DNA of 64,000 bases, taken from contig NZ_CAJEWD010000007.1 in NCBI RefSeq assembly GCF_903994045.1, positions 1 through 64,000 on the forward strand. Reading direction: 5' to 3'. A program made the position numbers and the translations under genes. The notes beneath the pieces were generated by a model. It saw only the letters and a list, made by a program, of their open reading frames with translations. It had not been told where the DNA came from and did no database searches. Shown here piece by piece: positions 27,355 through 35,720 of the stretch (its first letter is position 1; each line of letters begins with the position of its first letter). Source of the stretch: Jeotgalicoccus meleagridis. Lineage in GTDB: Bacteria; Bacillota; Bacilli; Staphylococcales; Salinicoccaceae.

Positions 27355-27825
27355 ATGGATTGGCAAATAGTTTTATACATTGCCGCAGGCATAGCAGCAA
27401 TTGCATTCTTAGTTCTATGTATTGCGATTGCAGTTGTATTATTCTCAGTTAAGAAAAACCTAGACCATGTAGCAAACACATTGGATGGTTTAGATGGACA
27501 AATTCAAGGTATTACACGTGAATCAACTGACTTACTTCACAAATCAAATAGACTTGTTGAAGACATTCAAGGTAAATCAGAAAAACTTAATGCAGTGGTT
27601 GATGCTGTACAAGGCGTTGGTTACTCAGTAACTAACTTAAATGACTCAGTTGACCGTGTAACAAATTCTATTACTCACAATATTTCACAAAATGAGGAAA
27701 AAATTTCTCAAGTTGTGCAATGGTCAAATGTTGCAATGGAAATAGCTGACAAATGGCAAGTAAGACAAAAACAACGTAACAATGCTTATAACAAAGTAAA
27801 CGTTGATGCCAAAAATAATCTATAA
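27355..27825 (+). CDS. ytxG: DUF948 membrane protein YtxG
   Basis: A 156-residue protein with one N-terminal transmembrane helix (VLYIAAGIAAIAFLVLCIAIAVVL split by few polar residues) and a long coiled-coil-like cytoplasmic region with heptads such as LDHVANTLDGLDGQI. Belongs to DUF948. In Bacillus it lies with ytxH in a general-stress operon. GGAGG precedes the ATG. Precise role unknown. Confidence 0.85.
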   Translation: MDWQIVLYIAAGIAAIAFLVLCIAIAVVLFSVKKNLDHVANTLDGLDGQIQGITRESTDLLHKSNRLVEDIQGKSEKLNAVVDAVQGVGYSVTNLNDSVDRVTNSITHNISQNEEKISQVVQWSNVAMEIADKWQVRQKQRNNAYNKVNVDAKNNL

Positions 27826-27856
27826 GTGCTTTTAAACTCTGTTAGGAGGTTAGCAT

Positions 27857-28279
27857 ATGGAGACGTACAATCGAGATCGATATATCAAAGGCTTAGATAG
27901 CTATGATATTGATGTAGAAAAATCAACCGGAAGAGATTTTACTTTTGGTTTAGCAGTAGGACTCTTAGTAGGGGTCGTTGGTGGTCTCTTTATTGCTCCT
28001 AAATCTGGAGATGCTTTACGCGATGATTTAAATCGTATAAAAGAATCGGTCAATAATGATTCAAATGATGGTCCATCATTGACTGAAACTCTAGACGAAA
28101 AATTTTCTGATGTTAAAGAAAAATTTGTTAACAAGAAAGCTGAAATGGATGAAAAATCTAGAATTAAAAAACTAGATAACTCAGAAGTTCAAGCTCAGAA
28201 AAGAGCAATTCAAGATGAAGTTTCAGATGAACAACTGAAAAATGCCAACGTTGTCGATATGTCAAAATATCGAGAATAA
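27857..28279 (+). CDS. ytxH: YtxH family protein
   Basis: A 140-residue protein. The family core is one hydrophobic segment ending in GGLFIAPKSG (residues about 33-55), followed by DALRDDLN and a charged helical tail. YtxH proteins are small stress-linked membrane proteins without known activity. TTAGGAGG lies before the ATG. It is co-transcribed with ytxG and ends at a strong terminator. Confidence 0.87.
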   Translation: METYNRDRYIKGLDSYDIDVEKSTGRDFTFGLAVGLLVGVVGGLFIAPKSGDALRDDLNRIKESVNNDSNDGPSLTETLDEKFSDVKEKFVNKKAEMDEKSRIKKLDNSEVQAQKRAIQDEVSDEQLKNANVVDMSKYRE

Positions 28280-28310
28280 ATTACAAATAAATGATGATTT
28301 TTGTAGAAAT

Positions 28311-28342
28311 ATTCAGTCACTTTTAGTGGCTGAATTTTTTTG
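28311..28342 (+). terminator. Terminator after ytxH
   Basis: ATTCAGTCAC/GTGGCTGAAT (28311-28320/28326-28335) followed by T7. Confidence 0.88.
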
Positions 28343-28349
28343 GTATAAT
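28321..28349 (+). promoter_or_regulatory. Predicted ccpA promoter (extended -10)
   Basis: TATAAT at 28344-28349 preceded by TGG is a strong extended -10. The -35 region (about 28321-28326) is poor and overlaps the terminator stem. Confidence 0.55.
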
Positions 28350-28396
28350 ATTGGTATATTTATGCTTTAGCAAACGGGAAAAATTTGTTATCATAT

Positions 28397-28410
28397 ATAA
28401 AACGCTTACA
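28397..28410 (+). promoter_or_regulatory. cre-like site in the ccpA leader
   Basis: ATAAAACGCTTACA matches 12 of 14 positions of TGWAANCGNTNWCA. It lies between the -10 and the ccpA start and fits autorepression by a roadblock. Confidence 0.55.
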
Positions 28411-28439
28411 TTATTTGCGAGAAGACTCGGAGGGATAGT

Positions 28440-29429
28440 ATGACAGTAACGATATATGACGTGGCGAGAGAAGCGAAAGTCTCTATGGCAACAGTTTCTA
28501 GAGTCTTGAACGGCAATCCAAATGTCAAACCAGAAACAAGAAAAAAAGTAAAAGATGTCATTGATCGACTTAACTATAGACCAAATGCGGTAGCACGTGG
28601 TTTAGCAAGTAAAAAAACAACAACAGTAGGTGTCATTATTCCTGATATTTCAGACCTTTACTATTCAGCTTTAGCAAGAGGGCTAGAGGACGTTGCTGAA
28701 ATGTATAATTACCAAATTATTATAACTAATACTGATCAGGATAGTCAAAAAGAAGAAAATGCCTTTTTAAACCTTGTATCTAAACAAGTCGATGGAATTA
28801 TTTTCTTAGGTGGTAAATTAAGCGGGAAAGTTAGAGAAGATATTGAGCGTGCTAACATTCCTGTTGTAATTTGCGGAAGTGGTCAAGATGCAATAGAGGT
28901 ACCAAGTGTTAATATTAATTATTATGAAGCTGCTAAAGAAATCGCAAGTAAATTTATTGCAGATGATACTAAACATCTTGGCTTTGTCACTGGTGGATAT
29001 TCACGTTACCAAGAAAATCTTATGCTCGAAGGCATGAAAGCTGCTTTTAGTGATGCAGGTTTAAACGGTGATGATTATATCATGCTTGAAGAAGCACGTG
29101 ATTATGATTCAGGGCGTGACATCTTCCCTAAATTAATTGACAATAACCGTGATGCAGTCATTGTTGTTAGTGATGAAGCTGCAATTGGCATTTTACATGG
29201 AGGACATGATCATGGTGTGGCAATGCCACAACGCTTACAAATCGTGTCATGTTCAAATACTAGATTAGTGACTATGGTAAGACCTAAAATCTCTAGTATT
29301 TCTGTTCCTTTATATGACATCGGAGCAGTTGGCATGCGGCTTTTAACTAAGTTAATGAATGAAGAAAAAGTTGATTCAAGTGTGGTTGAATTACCTTATT
29401 CAGTTGAATATAGAACGACTACAAGATAA
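28440..29429 (+). CDS. ccpA: Catabolite control protein A
   Basis: A 329-residue LacI-family regulator. The N-terminal helix-turn-helix and hinge are TIYDVAREAKVSMATVSRVL and RPNAVARGLA; the periplasmic-binding-protein-like effector domain fills the rest. CcpA with HPr-Ser-P binds cre sites and represses or activates carbon genes. Its position next to acuC matches Staphylococcus. Candidate targets in this window are the cre-like sites before ccpA, between acuA and acsA, and before the dipeptidase at 43697. Confidence 0.95.
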   Translation: MTVTIYDVAREAKVSMATVSRVLNGNPNVKPETRKKVKDVIDRLNYRPNAVARGLASKKTTTVGVIIPDISDLYYSALARGLEDVAEMYNYQIIITNTDQDSQKEENAFLNLVSKQVDGIIFLGGKLSGKVREDIERANIPVVICGSGQDAIEVPSVNINYYEAAKEIASKFIADDTKHLGFVTGGYSRYQENLMLEGMKAAFSDAGLNGDDYIMLEEARDYDSGRDIFPKLIDNNRDAVIVVSDEAAIGILHGGHDHGVAMPQRLQIVSCSNTRLVTMVRPKISSISVPLYDIGAVGMRLLTKLMNEEKVDSSVVELPYSVEYRTTTR

Positions 29430-29463
29430 AAACAGATCGGAGTAAAACTCCGATCTGTTTTTA
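29430..29463. terminator. Bidirectional terminator between ccpA and acuC
   Basis: A 14-bp perfect stem (29430-29443 with 29447-29460), 3-base loop, and T-rich flanks on both strands. Confidence 0.88.
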
Positions 29464-29465
29464 TC

Positions 29466-30611
29466 TTATTGGTCAAAATACATAAGTATTCGGTCCAAAG
29501 TACTCCTATTTTTTTCGGTAATTTCTATTTTTCTTGGTATTGTCATATAGTCATCTAAGTCATCTTCCCATTTATTTGGAAAAAGAACCTGACACTGATC
29601 TTTATAACTTGATATAAATTGATCAGGTAAATATCCTCTCGGCGCATCAATGTCTTTCATTGCTAACCATATTTGACTCCACATACGTGGAACGACTTGC
29701 CAAATATTGTAGCCACCGCCACCAAGTGCGATCCATTTTCCATCAGTATACTTATCTGCCATTTCCTTAACGAATCTTGGTATTTTTTCATAAGACTTTG
29801 AAGTTAAGGATAGGTGAGTCATCGGGTCTCTGTAGTGAGCATCAACACCGTTTTGACTTAAAATAATATCTGGTTGAAACTTTTGTATCGCTTTTTCTAA
29901 ACTCTCTGTAAATACCTCGATAAAAGAATCATCTTCTGTAAAAGCATCGATTGGGATATTGACTGTATAGCCAAAACCTTCTTCGGTTCCTCGCTCAGTT
30001 GCACTGCCTGTACCAGGGAAAAGATAGCGGCCAGTTTCATGGATGGAATATGTAACGATATCATTACGTGCATAAAATGACCATTGTACTCCGTCACCGT
30101 GATGAGCATCTGTATCAACATAAAGCACTTTTTTAGCATATTTTCTAGTGATATATTCACATGCAATTGCTGCATCATTGTAGATACAAAAACCACTCGC
30201 TTTACCTTGGAAGCCGTGGTGTAAACCGCCTGCTAAACTCACAGCTTGCTTAGTTGCACCAGACATGACTAAGTCCACTGCAGTTAAACTTGCACCGACG
30301 ATTAAAGAACATTTTTCATGCATATCTTGAAAGTTCGGAGTATCATCGGTATTCAAACCATATTTGATCTCATCTTCATGACTTAATTCCCCATGACCAG
30401 CTTTTTGTACAGCTGAAATATAATCATGTGAATGGACTAACTCTAACTCTTCTAAGGTAGCTGTTCTTGGCTTGACTAGATCACTTTCTTTAAGAAAATC
30501 AGAATCCATTAATAAATCTTTAGTTAATTTTAGTCTCATCTGATTAAAGGGATGAGTATCGCTAAAGCGATATTTTAATAATTCATCATCGTAAACAAAA
30601 AGAGGTTTCAT
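29466..30611 (-). CDS. acuC: Acetoin utilization protein AcuC (histone-deacetylase family)
   Basis: A 381-residue zinc deacetylase. Family motifs are AGGLHHG, the zinc-binding DTDAHHGDGVQ, and SQNGVDAHYRDPMTHL. In Bacillus AcuC and AcuA form a switch on acetyl-CoA synthetase: AcuA acetylates and inactivates AcsA, AcuC removes the acetyl group. The start overlaps the acuB stop by one base. acsA lies divergently upstream of the operon. Confidence 0.94.
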   Translation of the reverse strand: MKPLFVYDDELLKYRFSDTHPFNQMRLKLTKDLLMDSDFLKESDLVKPRTATLEELELVHSHDYISAVQKAGHGELSHEDEIKYGLNTDDTPNFQDMHEKCSLIVGASLTAVDLVMSGATKQAVSLAGGLHHGFQGKASGFCIYNDAAIACEYITRKYAKKVLYVDTDAHHGDGVQWSFYARNDIVTYSIHETGRYLFPGTGSATERGTEEGFGYTVNIPIDAFTEDDSFIEVFTESLEKAIQKFQPDIILSQNGVDAHYRDPMTHLSLTSKSYEKIPRFVKEMADKYTDGKWIALGGGGYNIWQVVPRMWSQIWLAMKDIDAPRGYLPDQFISSYKDQCQVLFPNKWEDDLDDYMTIPRKIEITEKNRSTLDRILMYFDQ

Positions 30612-31246
30612 CAGTGCATCCCACCCGGACTGATTACATTGAATCCAGCTTCTTCCAGCTTTTCAATGGCTATAAGTGGGTTCATAGCTTCAATTCTTAA
30701 GACAATAATCTTATGACCTTTTTTCTCTGAATTCGCGTAGATAGAAATACTTGCGATTTTTATATTTAAATCCTTAAAAATTTTACCGAGATCATAGATG
30801 ATTCCCATACGATCTTGAATATCAATTTCAATAATAGATCCAGGTTCTCTAATACCTGTAAGTTCTAAAAAGGTATTGAGCATATCTTTTTGAGTCACAA
30901 TACCTACAATTTTTTTCCCACGCATGACAGGAATTGCTCCAATTCCGTAATGATAAAAATCCTTAGCAATTTCTTCAACAAAATCAAGTGGATGACAAGT
31001 TGTGACTTGTTGACGCATTATTTTATTGAGTTGTAAATCTAGTGAGATATCTTGATCTTCTCCTGCTATGGAAGGGAGTGCTAGATTCAGGTCTTTATCA
31101 GAAACAATACCGACTAAATCATTATTATCATCAACGATGGGGATGTGACGAAAAGAGAGTCTACTCATTAAATTCATGGCGGAGTGGATCGTGTCGTCCT
31201 CGTGCAGTGTTTCTACAGGGCTGGTCATTATTCTTTCAACTAACAT
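30611..31246 (-). CDS. acuB: Acetoin utilization protein AcuB (CBS-ACT)
   Basis: A 211-residue protein: two CBS domains (residues about 1-130, for example DDTIHSAMNLMSRLSFRHIPIVDD) and a C-terminal ACT-like region. CBS pairs bind adenine nucleotides, so an energy-sensing role in the acu system is plausible but not shown. The ATG at 31246 is chosen because AAAGGTG lies about 10 bases upstream; a GTG at 31258 is too close to that site. Middle gene of acuABC. Confidence 0.9.
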   Translation of the reverse strand: MLVERIMTSPVETLHEDDTIHSAMNLMSRLSFRHIPIVDDNNDLVGIVSDKDLNLALPSIAGEDQDISLDLQLNKIMRQQVTTCHPLDFVEEIAKDFYHYGIGAIPVMRGKKIVGIVTQKDMLNTFLELTGIREPGSIIEIDIQDRMGIIYDLGKIFKDLNIKIASISIYANSEKKGHKIIVLRIEAMNPLIAIEKLEEAGFNVISPGGMH

Positions 31247-31264
31247 GATAAATTTCACCTTTCG

Positions 31265-31900
31265 TCAGATCAAAAATCTATTTTTAAAACGTATTTCGTC
31301 AAATTGTTGCATCTGTCTATCATTGATATTTTTACCGATTCTAGCCATCAAAGTATTTGCAGGATGGCCAGTGATTTCAGGATCATTAGTTTGGAATACT
31401 TCAAACCCTGCAACTTTCATCAGCTTAATCATTAAATCTTTATATTCATATACATCGAGGCCTGAGTTTTTCAAGTCCCAATGCCAATAGTACTCAGTGG
31501 TAATGATAATATAATTTTCTACAAAGTCGTCCTTGATTGATAACTCTAGCATGAGACTCGCTAAGCTTAAACCTCTATAGGCTAAAGATACTTCGATGGC
31601 ACCGAGTTCCATGATGAAAGGATGATTACCATCAGACCATCTTTCTAAAGGATCTGGATGTAGAAAAGTAACGTAGCCAATGATGGTATCTTCGACACGA
31701 CAAATAATAATTCTACCTTCATCTAAATCAGCGATTTCTTTCAGCGCTTTAAATTGATCATCAGGGCGTCTAAAAGCAGTCAAACTTTGATCAAAATTAT
31801 ACTGCTCAAGTGTTTTAGCTGGTAGTGGCCCTTCGATAATTATCGTTTGACCTTCTTGTTTAATCTTACTTTGAAAAAAGGTTTTATGATGTTTCAACAA
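31265..31900 (-). CDS. acuA: Protein acetyltransferase AcuA (GNAT)
   Basis: A 211-residue GNAT enzyme that, in Bacillus, acetylates the catalytic lysine of acetyl-CoA synthetase. GNAT features are IIGYVTFLHPDP, ELGAIEVSLAYRGLSLASLM (acetyl-CoA loop) and a long beta-sheet C-terminus. Start: two TTG codons lie at 31898-31900 and 31895-31897 after AAGGGG; the second has better spacing. First gene of the operon. Two cre-like sites lie upstream. Confidence 0.9.
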   Translation of the reverse strand: MLKHHKTFFQSKIKQEGQTIIIEGPLPAKTLEQYNFDQSLTAFRRPDDQFKALKEIADLDEGRIIICRVEDTIIGYVTFLHPDPLERWSDGNHPFIMELGAIEVSLAYRGLSLASLMLELSIKDDFVENYIIITTEYYWHWDLKNSGLDVYEYKDLMIKLMKVAGFEVFQTNDPEITGHPANTLMARIGKNINDRQMQQFDEIRFKNRFLI

Positions 31901-31945
31901 AACACCCCTTAATTTAAGTCACTATAATATACTTTATATTATATA

Positions 31946-31959
31946 TGAGAGCGCTTATA
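31946..31959. promoter_or_regulatory. cre-like site 1 between acuA and acsA
   Basis: TGAGAGCGCTTATA matches 12 of 14 cre positions. It could serve both divergent operons. Confidence 0.5.
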
Positions 31960-31967
31960 TAAAAAAG

Positions 31968-31981
31968 TGAAAACGGTTTAA
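31968..31981. promoter_or_regulatory. cre-like site 2 between acuA and acsA
   Basis: TGAAAACGGTTTAA matches 13 of 14 cre positions, 8 bases after site 1. Confidence 0.6.
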
Positions 31982-32094
31982 TTATATATGAGAAAATTTG
32001 CTTTATTTAGACTTTTTCATAGAATTTCAAGTATACTTTCAATATAATAGCTTTATACAAAAAAATAAAATTACAAATAGGGGGCGTCGTTAAG

Positions 32095-33804
32095 ATGAAA
32101 GTAGAAATATACAAAGCGACCGATCAACATGCCAATATGCCGAATTATGATGAGGCACAAGAAAATTTATCATGGGATGAGGTAGAAAAAGCATTTAGTT
32201 GGTATGACACAGGAAAAATTAATATGGCCTATGAGACTATTGATAGACATGTCCATGATGGTTATGGCGATAAGATTGCCTTACATTATAAATTAGATGA
32301 TGATATTCAATCATACACTTTTAAAGAAATGATGGAAAACTCAAACAAAGCAGCGAATGTCTTAAAAGATATCGGTGTTAAAAAAGGAGATCGTGTTTTC
32401 ATATTTATGGCACGTTCACCTGAGCTGTATTTTACTTTATTAGGCGCTTTAAAAATTGGTGCGATCGTTGGACCTTTATTTGAAGCATTTATGGAAAAAG
32501 CAGTCAAAGACCGCTTAGAAAACTCTGAAGCATCTACTATTATTACAACAAGTGAACTGGTAGGTAGAGTACCAGTGGATGAGCTGCCTGATTTACAGCA
32601 TGTCGTCGTTGTAGGAGACCAAGTAGATGAAGATCAAATTAACTTTAGAGAATTGTACCAAGATGCAAGTGATGAATTCGATATAGAGTGGCTAGATAAG
32701 GAAGATGGCTTAATCCTTCACTATACATCAGGATCTACTGGACAACCAAAAGGTGTCTTACATGTTCAAGAAGCGATGGTTCAACAGTATATTTCAGGTA
32801 AATACGTCTTGGATTTAAAAGAGGATGACATCTACTGGTGTACAGCAGATCCAGGCTGGGTAACAGGGACATCCTATGGAATTTTCGCACCATGGTTAAA
32901 CCGTACAACTAACGTTGTTGTAGGCGGTAGATTTTCTCCAGAATCATGGTACGACGCACTTGAAAAACTAAAAGTGACTGTTTGGTATTCAGCTCCAACA
33001 GCCTTTAGAATGCTGATGGGTGCGAGTGATGATATCATCGAAAAATATGATTTATCATCGCTAAGACATGTTTTATCAGTTGGTGAACCTCTAAACCCTG
33101 AAGTTGTAAAATGGGGAATGGATGTTTATAAACTTAGAATCCATGACACTTGGTGGATGACTGAAACTGGTGCGCATATGATCGTTAATTTCCCTTCTCT
33201 TGATATTAAGGCAGGGTCTATGGGTAAACCATTACCAGGCGTTGAAGCAACAATTATAGATGATCAAGGTAATGAGCTTCCACCTAACCGTATGGGGAAT
33301 CTCGCACTGAAAAAAGGCTGGCCAGCTATGATGCGTGAAATTTGGAAGAATAAGCCTAAATATGATTCATACTTCATTGGAGATTGGTATATTTCTGGTG
33401 ACTCAGCTTATAAAGATGAAGAAGGGTATTTCTGGTTCCAAGGTCGTGTAGACGATGTCATCATGACAGCAGGTGAACGTGTGGGACCGTTTGAAATTGA
33501 ATCCAAACTCGTCGAGCATGAAGCGGTACAAGAAGCTGGAGTCATTGGTAAGCCAGATCCAATACGTGGTGAAATTGTCAAAGCCTTTATCGCTTTAAGA
33601 GAAGGTTATGAACCGACAGATGAATTAAAAGAAGAAATTAGAGTGTTTGTTAAAAATGGTTTAGCTGCTCATGCAGCCCCTAGAGAAATAGAATTTAAAG
33701 ATAGCCTACCAAAAACACGTTCAGGTAAAATTATGAGACGTGTGCTCAAGGCTTGGGAATTAGACTTGCCTGCTGGCGATTTATCATCTATGGATGATAA
33801 CTAA
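32095..33804 (+). CDS. acsA: Acetyl-CoA synthetase
   Basis: A 569-residue AMP-forming acyl-CoA synthetase. Motifs: LHYTSGSTGQPKGVLH (P-loop), WMTETGAHM, SGDSAYKDEEGYFWFQGR, and the C-terminal PKTRSGKIMRR with the lysine that AcuA acetylates. It converts acetate, ATP and CoA to acetyl-CoA so that acetate can be reused after glucose is gone. GGGGG precedes the ATG. Divergent from acuABC with cre-like sites between. Confidence 0.95.
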   Translation: MKVEIYKATDQHANMPNYDEAQENLSWDEVEKAFSWYDTGKINMAYETIDRHVHDGYGDKIALHYKLDDDIQSYTFKEMMENSNKAANVLKDIGVKKGDRVFIFMARSPELYFTLLGALKIGAIVGPLFEAFMEKAVKDRLENSEASTIITTSELVGRVPVDELPDLQHVVVVGDQVDEDQINFRELYQDASDEFDIEWLDKEDGLILHYTSGSTGQPKGVLHVQEAMVQQYISGKYVLDLKEDDIYWCTADPGWVTGTSYGIFAPWLNRTTNVVVGGRFSPESWYDALEKLKVTVWYSAPTAFRMLMGASDDIIEKYDLSSLRHVLSVGEPLNPEVVKWGMDVYKLRIHDTWWMTETGAHMIVNFPSLDIKAGSMGKPLPGVEATIIDDQGNELPPNRMGNLALKKGWPAMMREIWKNKPKYDSYFIGDWYISGDSAYKDEEGYFWFQGRVDDVIMTAGERVGPFEIESKLVEHEAVQEAGVIGKPDPIRGEIVKAFIALREGYEPTDELKEEIRVFVKNGLAAHAAPREIEFKDSLPKTRSGKIMRRVLKAWELDLPAGDLSSMDDN

Positions 33805-33839
33805 TTGCGGATTTATAAGGAAAATTTCTCAAATTTAGG

Positions 33840-33872
33840 AAAGTAGACCGTTTTCATGGTCTGCTTTCATTT
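33840..33872 (+). terminator. Terminator after acsA
   Basis: AAAGTAGACC/GGTCTGCTTT (33840-33849/33858-33867) with a T-rich tail. Confidence 0.75.
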
Positions 33873-33943
33873 TTTATGTAATAATGATTATGGAGTTGTG
33901 AAATCGATTTACAACGTACAATTACTTTTTAGGAGCTGAGAAG

Positions 33944-35611
33944 ATGGCACATTTGACTGACCAAGAAATTGCGTCCCAAGCAACACTACAACCAATTCAA
34001 GATATCGCTGAAAAAGCAGGTATTCCTGAAGATGCGTTAGAAATGTATGGGAAGTACAAAGCGAAAGTAGACATCCACAAACTCGAAGGAGACAAAGAAA
34101 AATCTAAGATTGTTCTTGTTTCTGCGATGAACCCAACACCAGCTGGTGAAGGTAAATCTACAGTTACTGTTGGCTTGAGTGATGCTTTCAACAAAATTGG
34201 TAAAAATGTAATGGTCGCTTTACGTGAACCTTCACTAGGACCTGTAATGGGTGTTAAAGGTGGAGCAACAGGTGGCGGACAAGCACAAGTACTACCAATG
34301 GAAGAAATTAACTTACATTTTAATGGTGACTTGCACGCAATTACTACAGCAAACAATGCCCTAAGTGCATTCATCGATAACCATATTCACCAAGGTAATA
34401 AATTAAATATTGATCCACGTCGCGTTTCTTGGAAACGTGTAATTGACATGAACGACCGCGCTTTACGTGAAGTTGTCGTAGGACTAGGTGGACCGACTAA
34501 AGGTGTTCCACGTCAAGATGGTTTTGATATTACTGTTGCTAGTGAGATTATGGCTATACTTTGCTTATCAAATGATATCATCGATCTTAAAGAAAAATTA
34601 TCTAAGATTGTATTCGGTTATACTTATGACAAAAAACCTGTCACAGTTGGAGAATTAGAAGTTGAAGGTGCTTTAGCACTACTACTTAAAGAAGCAATTA
34701 AACCAAACCTTGTACAAACAATGGAAGGTACTCCAGCACTTATTCATGGTGGACCATTCGCTAACATTGCACACGGTTGTAACTCAATCATTGCAACAAA
34801 CACTGCTAGACAGCTTGCAGATATTGTTGTTACTGAATGTGGTTTTGGTTCAGACTTAGGTGGAGAGAAATTCATGGATATTAAAGCACGTATGGGTGGC
34901 TTTAAACCTGATGCGATTGTTTTAGTCGCAACAATCCGTGCACTTAAGATGAATGGTGGAGTTGCTAAATCTGATTTAGGTGAAGCTAATGTCGATGCAC
35001 TTAAAGACGGTGTAGCTAACCTAGGTAAACACATCGAAAACGCTCGTAAATTTGGTGTTGAACCAGTAATCGCACTAAACGATTTTGTTACAGACACAGA
35101 TGAAGAAAGAAACTTTGTACTAGACTGGTGTAGAGAACAAAATGTACGCGTTGCACTTACACAAGTTTGGGAAAAAGGTGGCGACGGTGGTGTCGAACTA
35201 GCTGAACAAGTTCTAGAAGCAATTGAAGCTGGTAATGACTTCCGTCATCTATATGAAGATGAACTACCAATCGCAGATAAAATTAATAAAATTGTTACTG
35301 AAGTTTATGGTGGTGACGGCGTTGTTCTTACTGATAAAGCTAAGAAACAAATTGCTGACATCGAAGCTAACGGTTGGGGCAACTTCCCAGTATGTATGGC
35401 TAAAACTCAGTACTCACTTTCAGATGATCCTAAGAAACTTGGTCGTCCAAGTGGATTTACAGTAACAGTTCGTGAAGTAGTTGCTAAAGCAGGTGCAGGA
35501 TTCGTTGTTGCACTGACTGGTGACATCATGACTATGCCTGGACTTCCAAAAGTTCCTTCAGCTATTAACATGGATGTTAATGCAGATGGTAGCTCAACTG
35601 GATTATTCTAA
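33944..35611 (+). CDS. fhs: Formate--tetrahydrofolate ligase
   Basis: A 555-residue one-carbon enzyme that forms 10-formyl-THF from formate, THF and ATP. The nucleotide-binding loop TPAGEGKST is at residues 65-73, and [22 protein letters not shown] is the family signature (given here in two overlapping parts). AGGAG precedes the ATG. Same neighbourhood as in Staphylococcus. Confidence 0.97.
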   Translation: MAHLTDQEIASQATLQPIQDIAEKAGIPEDALEMYGKYKAKVDIHKLEGDKEKSKIVLVSAMNPTPAGEGKSTVTVGLSDAFNKIGKNVMVALREPSLGPVMGVKGGATGGGQAQVLPMEEINLHFNGDLHAITTANNALSAFIDNHIHQGNKLNIDPRRVSWKRVIDMNDRALREVVVGLGGPTKGVPRQDGFDITVASEIMAILCLSNDIIDLKEKLSKIVFGYTYDKKPVTVGELEVEGALALLLKEAIKPNLVQTMEGTPALIHGGPFANIAHGCNSIIATNTARQLADIVVTECGFGSDLGGEKFMDIKARMGGFKPDAIVLVATIRALKMNGGVAKSDLGEANVDALKDGVANLGKHIENARKFGVEPVIALNDFVTDTDEERNFVLDWCREQNVRVALTQVWEKGGDGGVELAEQVLEAIEAGNDFRHLYEDELPIADKINKIVTEVYGGDGVVLTDKAKKQIADIEANGWGNFPVCMAKTQYSLSDDPKKLGRPSGFTVTVREVVAKAGAGFVVALTGDIMTMPGLPKVPSAINMDVNADGSSTGLF

Positions 35612-35624
35612 GAAGTATTTCTTT

Positions 35625-35667
35625 AAGTACCTAACTTGTTTTAAAACAAGTTAGGTACTTTTTTTGT
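35625..35667 (+). terminator. Terminator after fhs
   Basis: A 36-base perfect palindrome (35625-35660) followed by T-rich sequence. Confidence 0.9.
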
Positions 35668-35686
35668 AGTTATATAATAGAAGCAT

Positions 35687-35720
35687 GAAAATATCCCTAG
35701 CATATGCTAGGGATATTTTC
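35687..35720 (-). terminator. Terminator of the class A PBP gene
   Basis: A 34-base perfect palindrome centred on GCATATGC, directly after the PBP stop on the minus strand. T-rich tail on that strand is short. Confidence 0.8.

Noticed and set aside
31042-31490. Plus-strand open frames across acuB and acuA
   Set aside because: They are shadows opposite well-supported acu genes.
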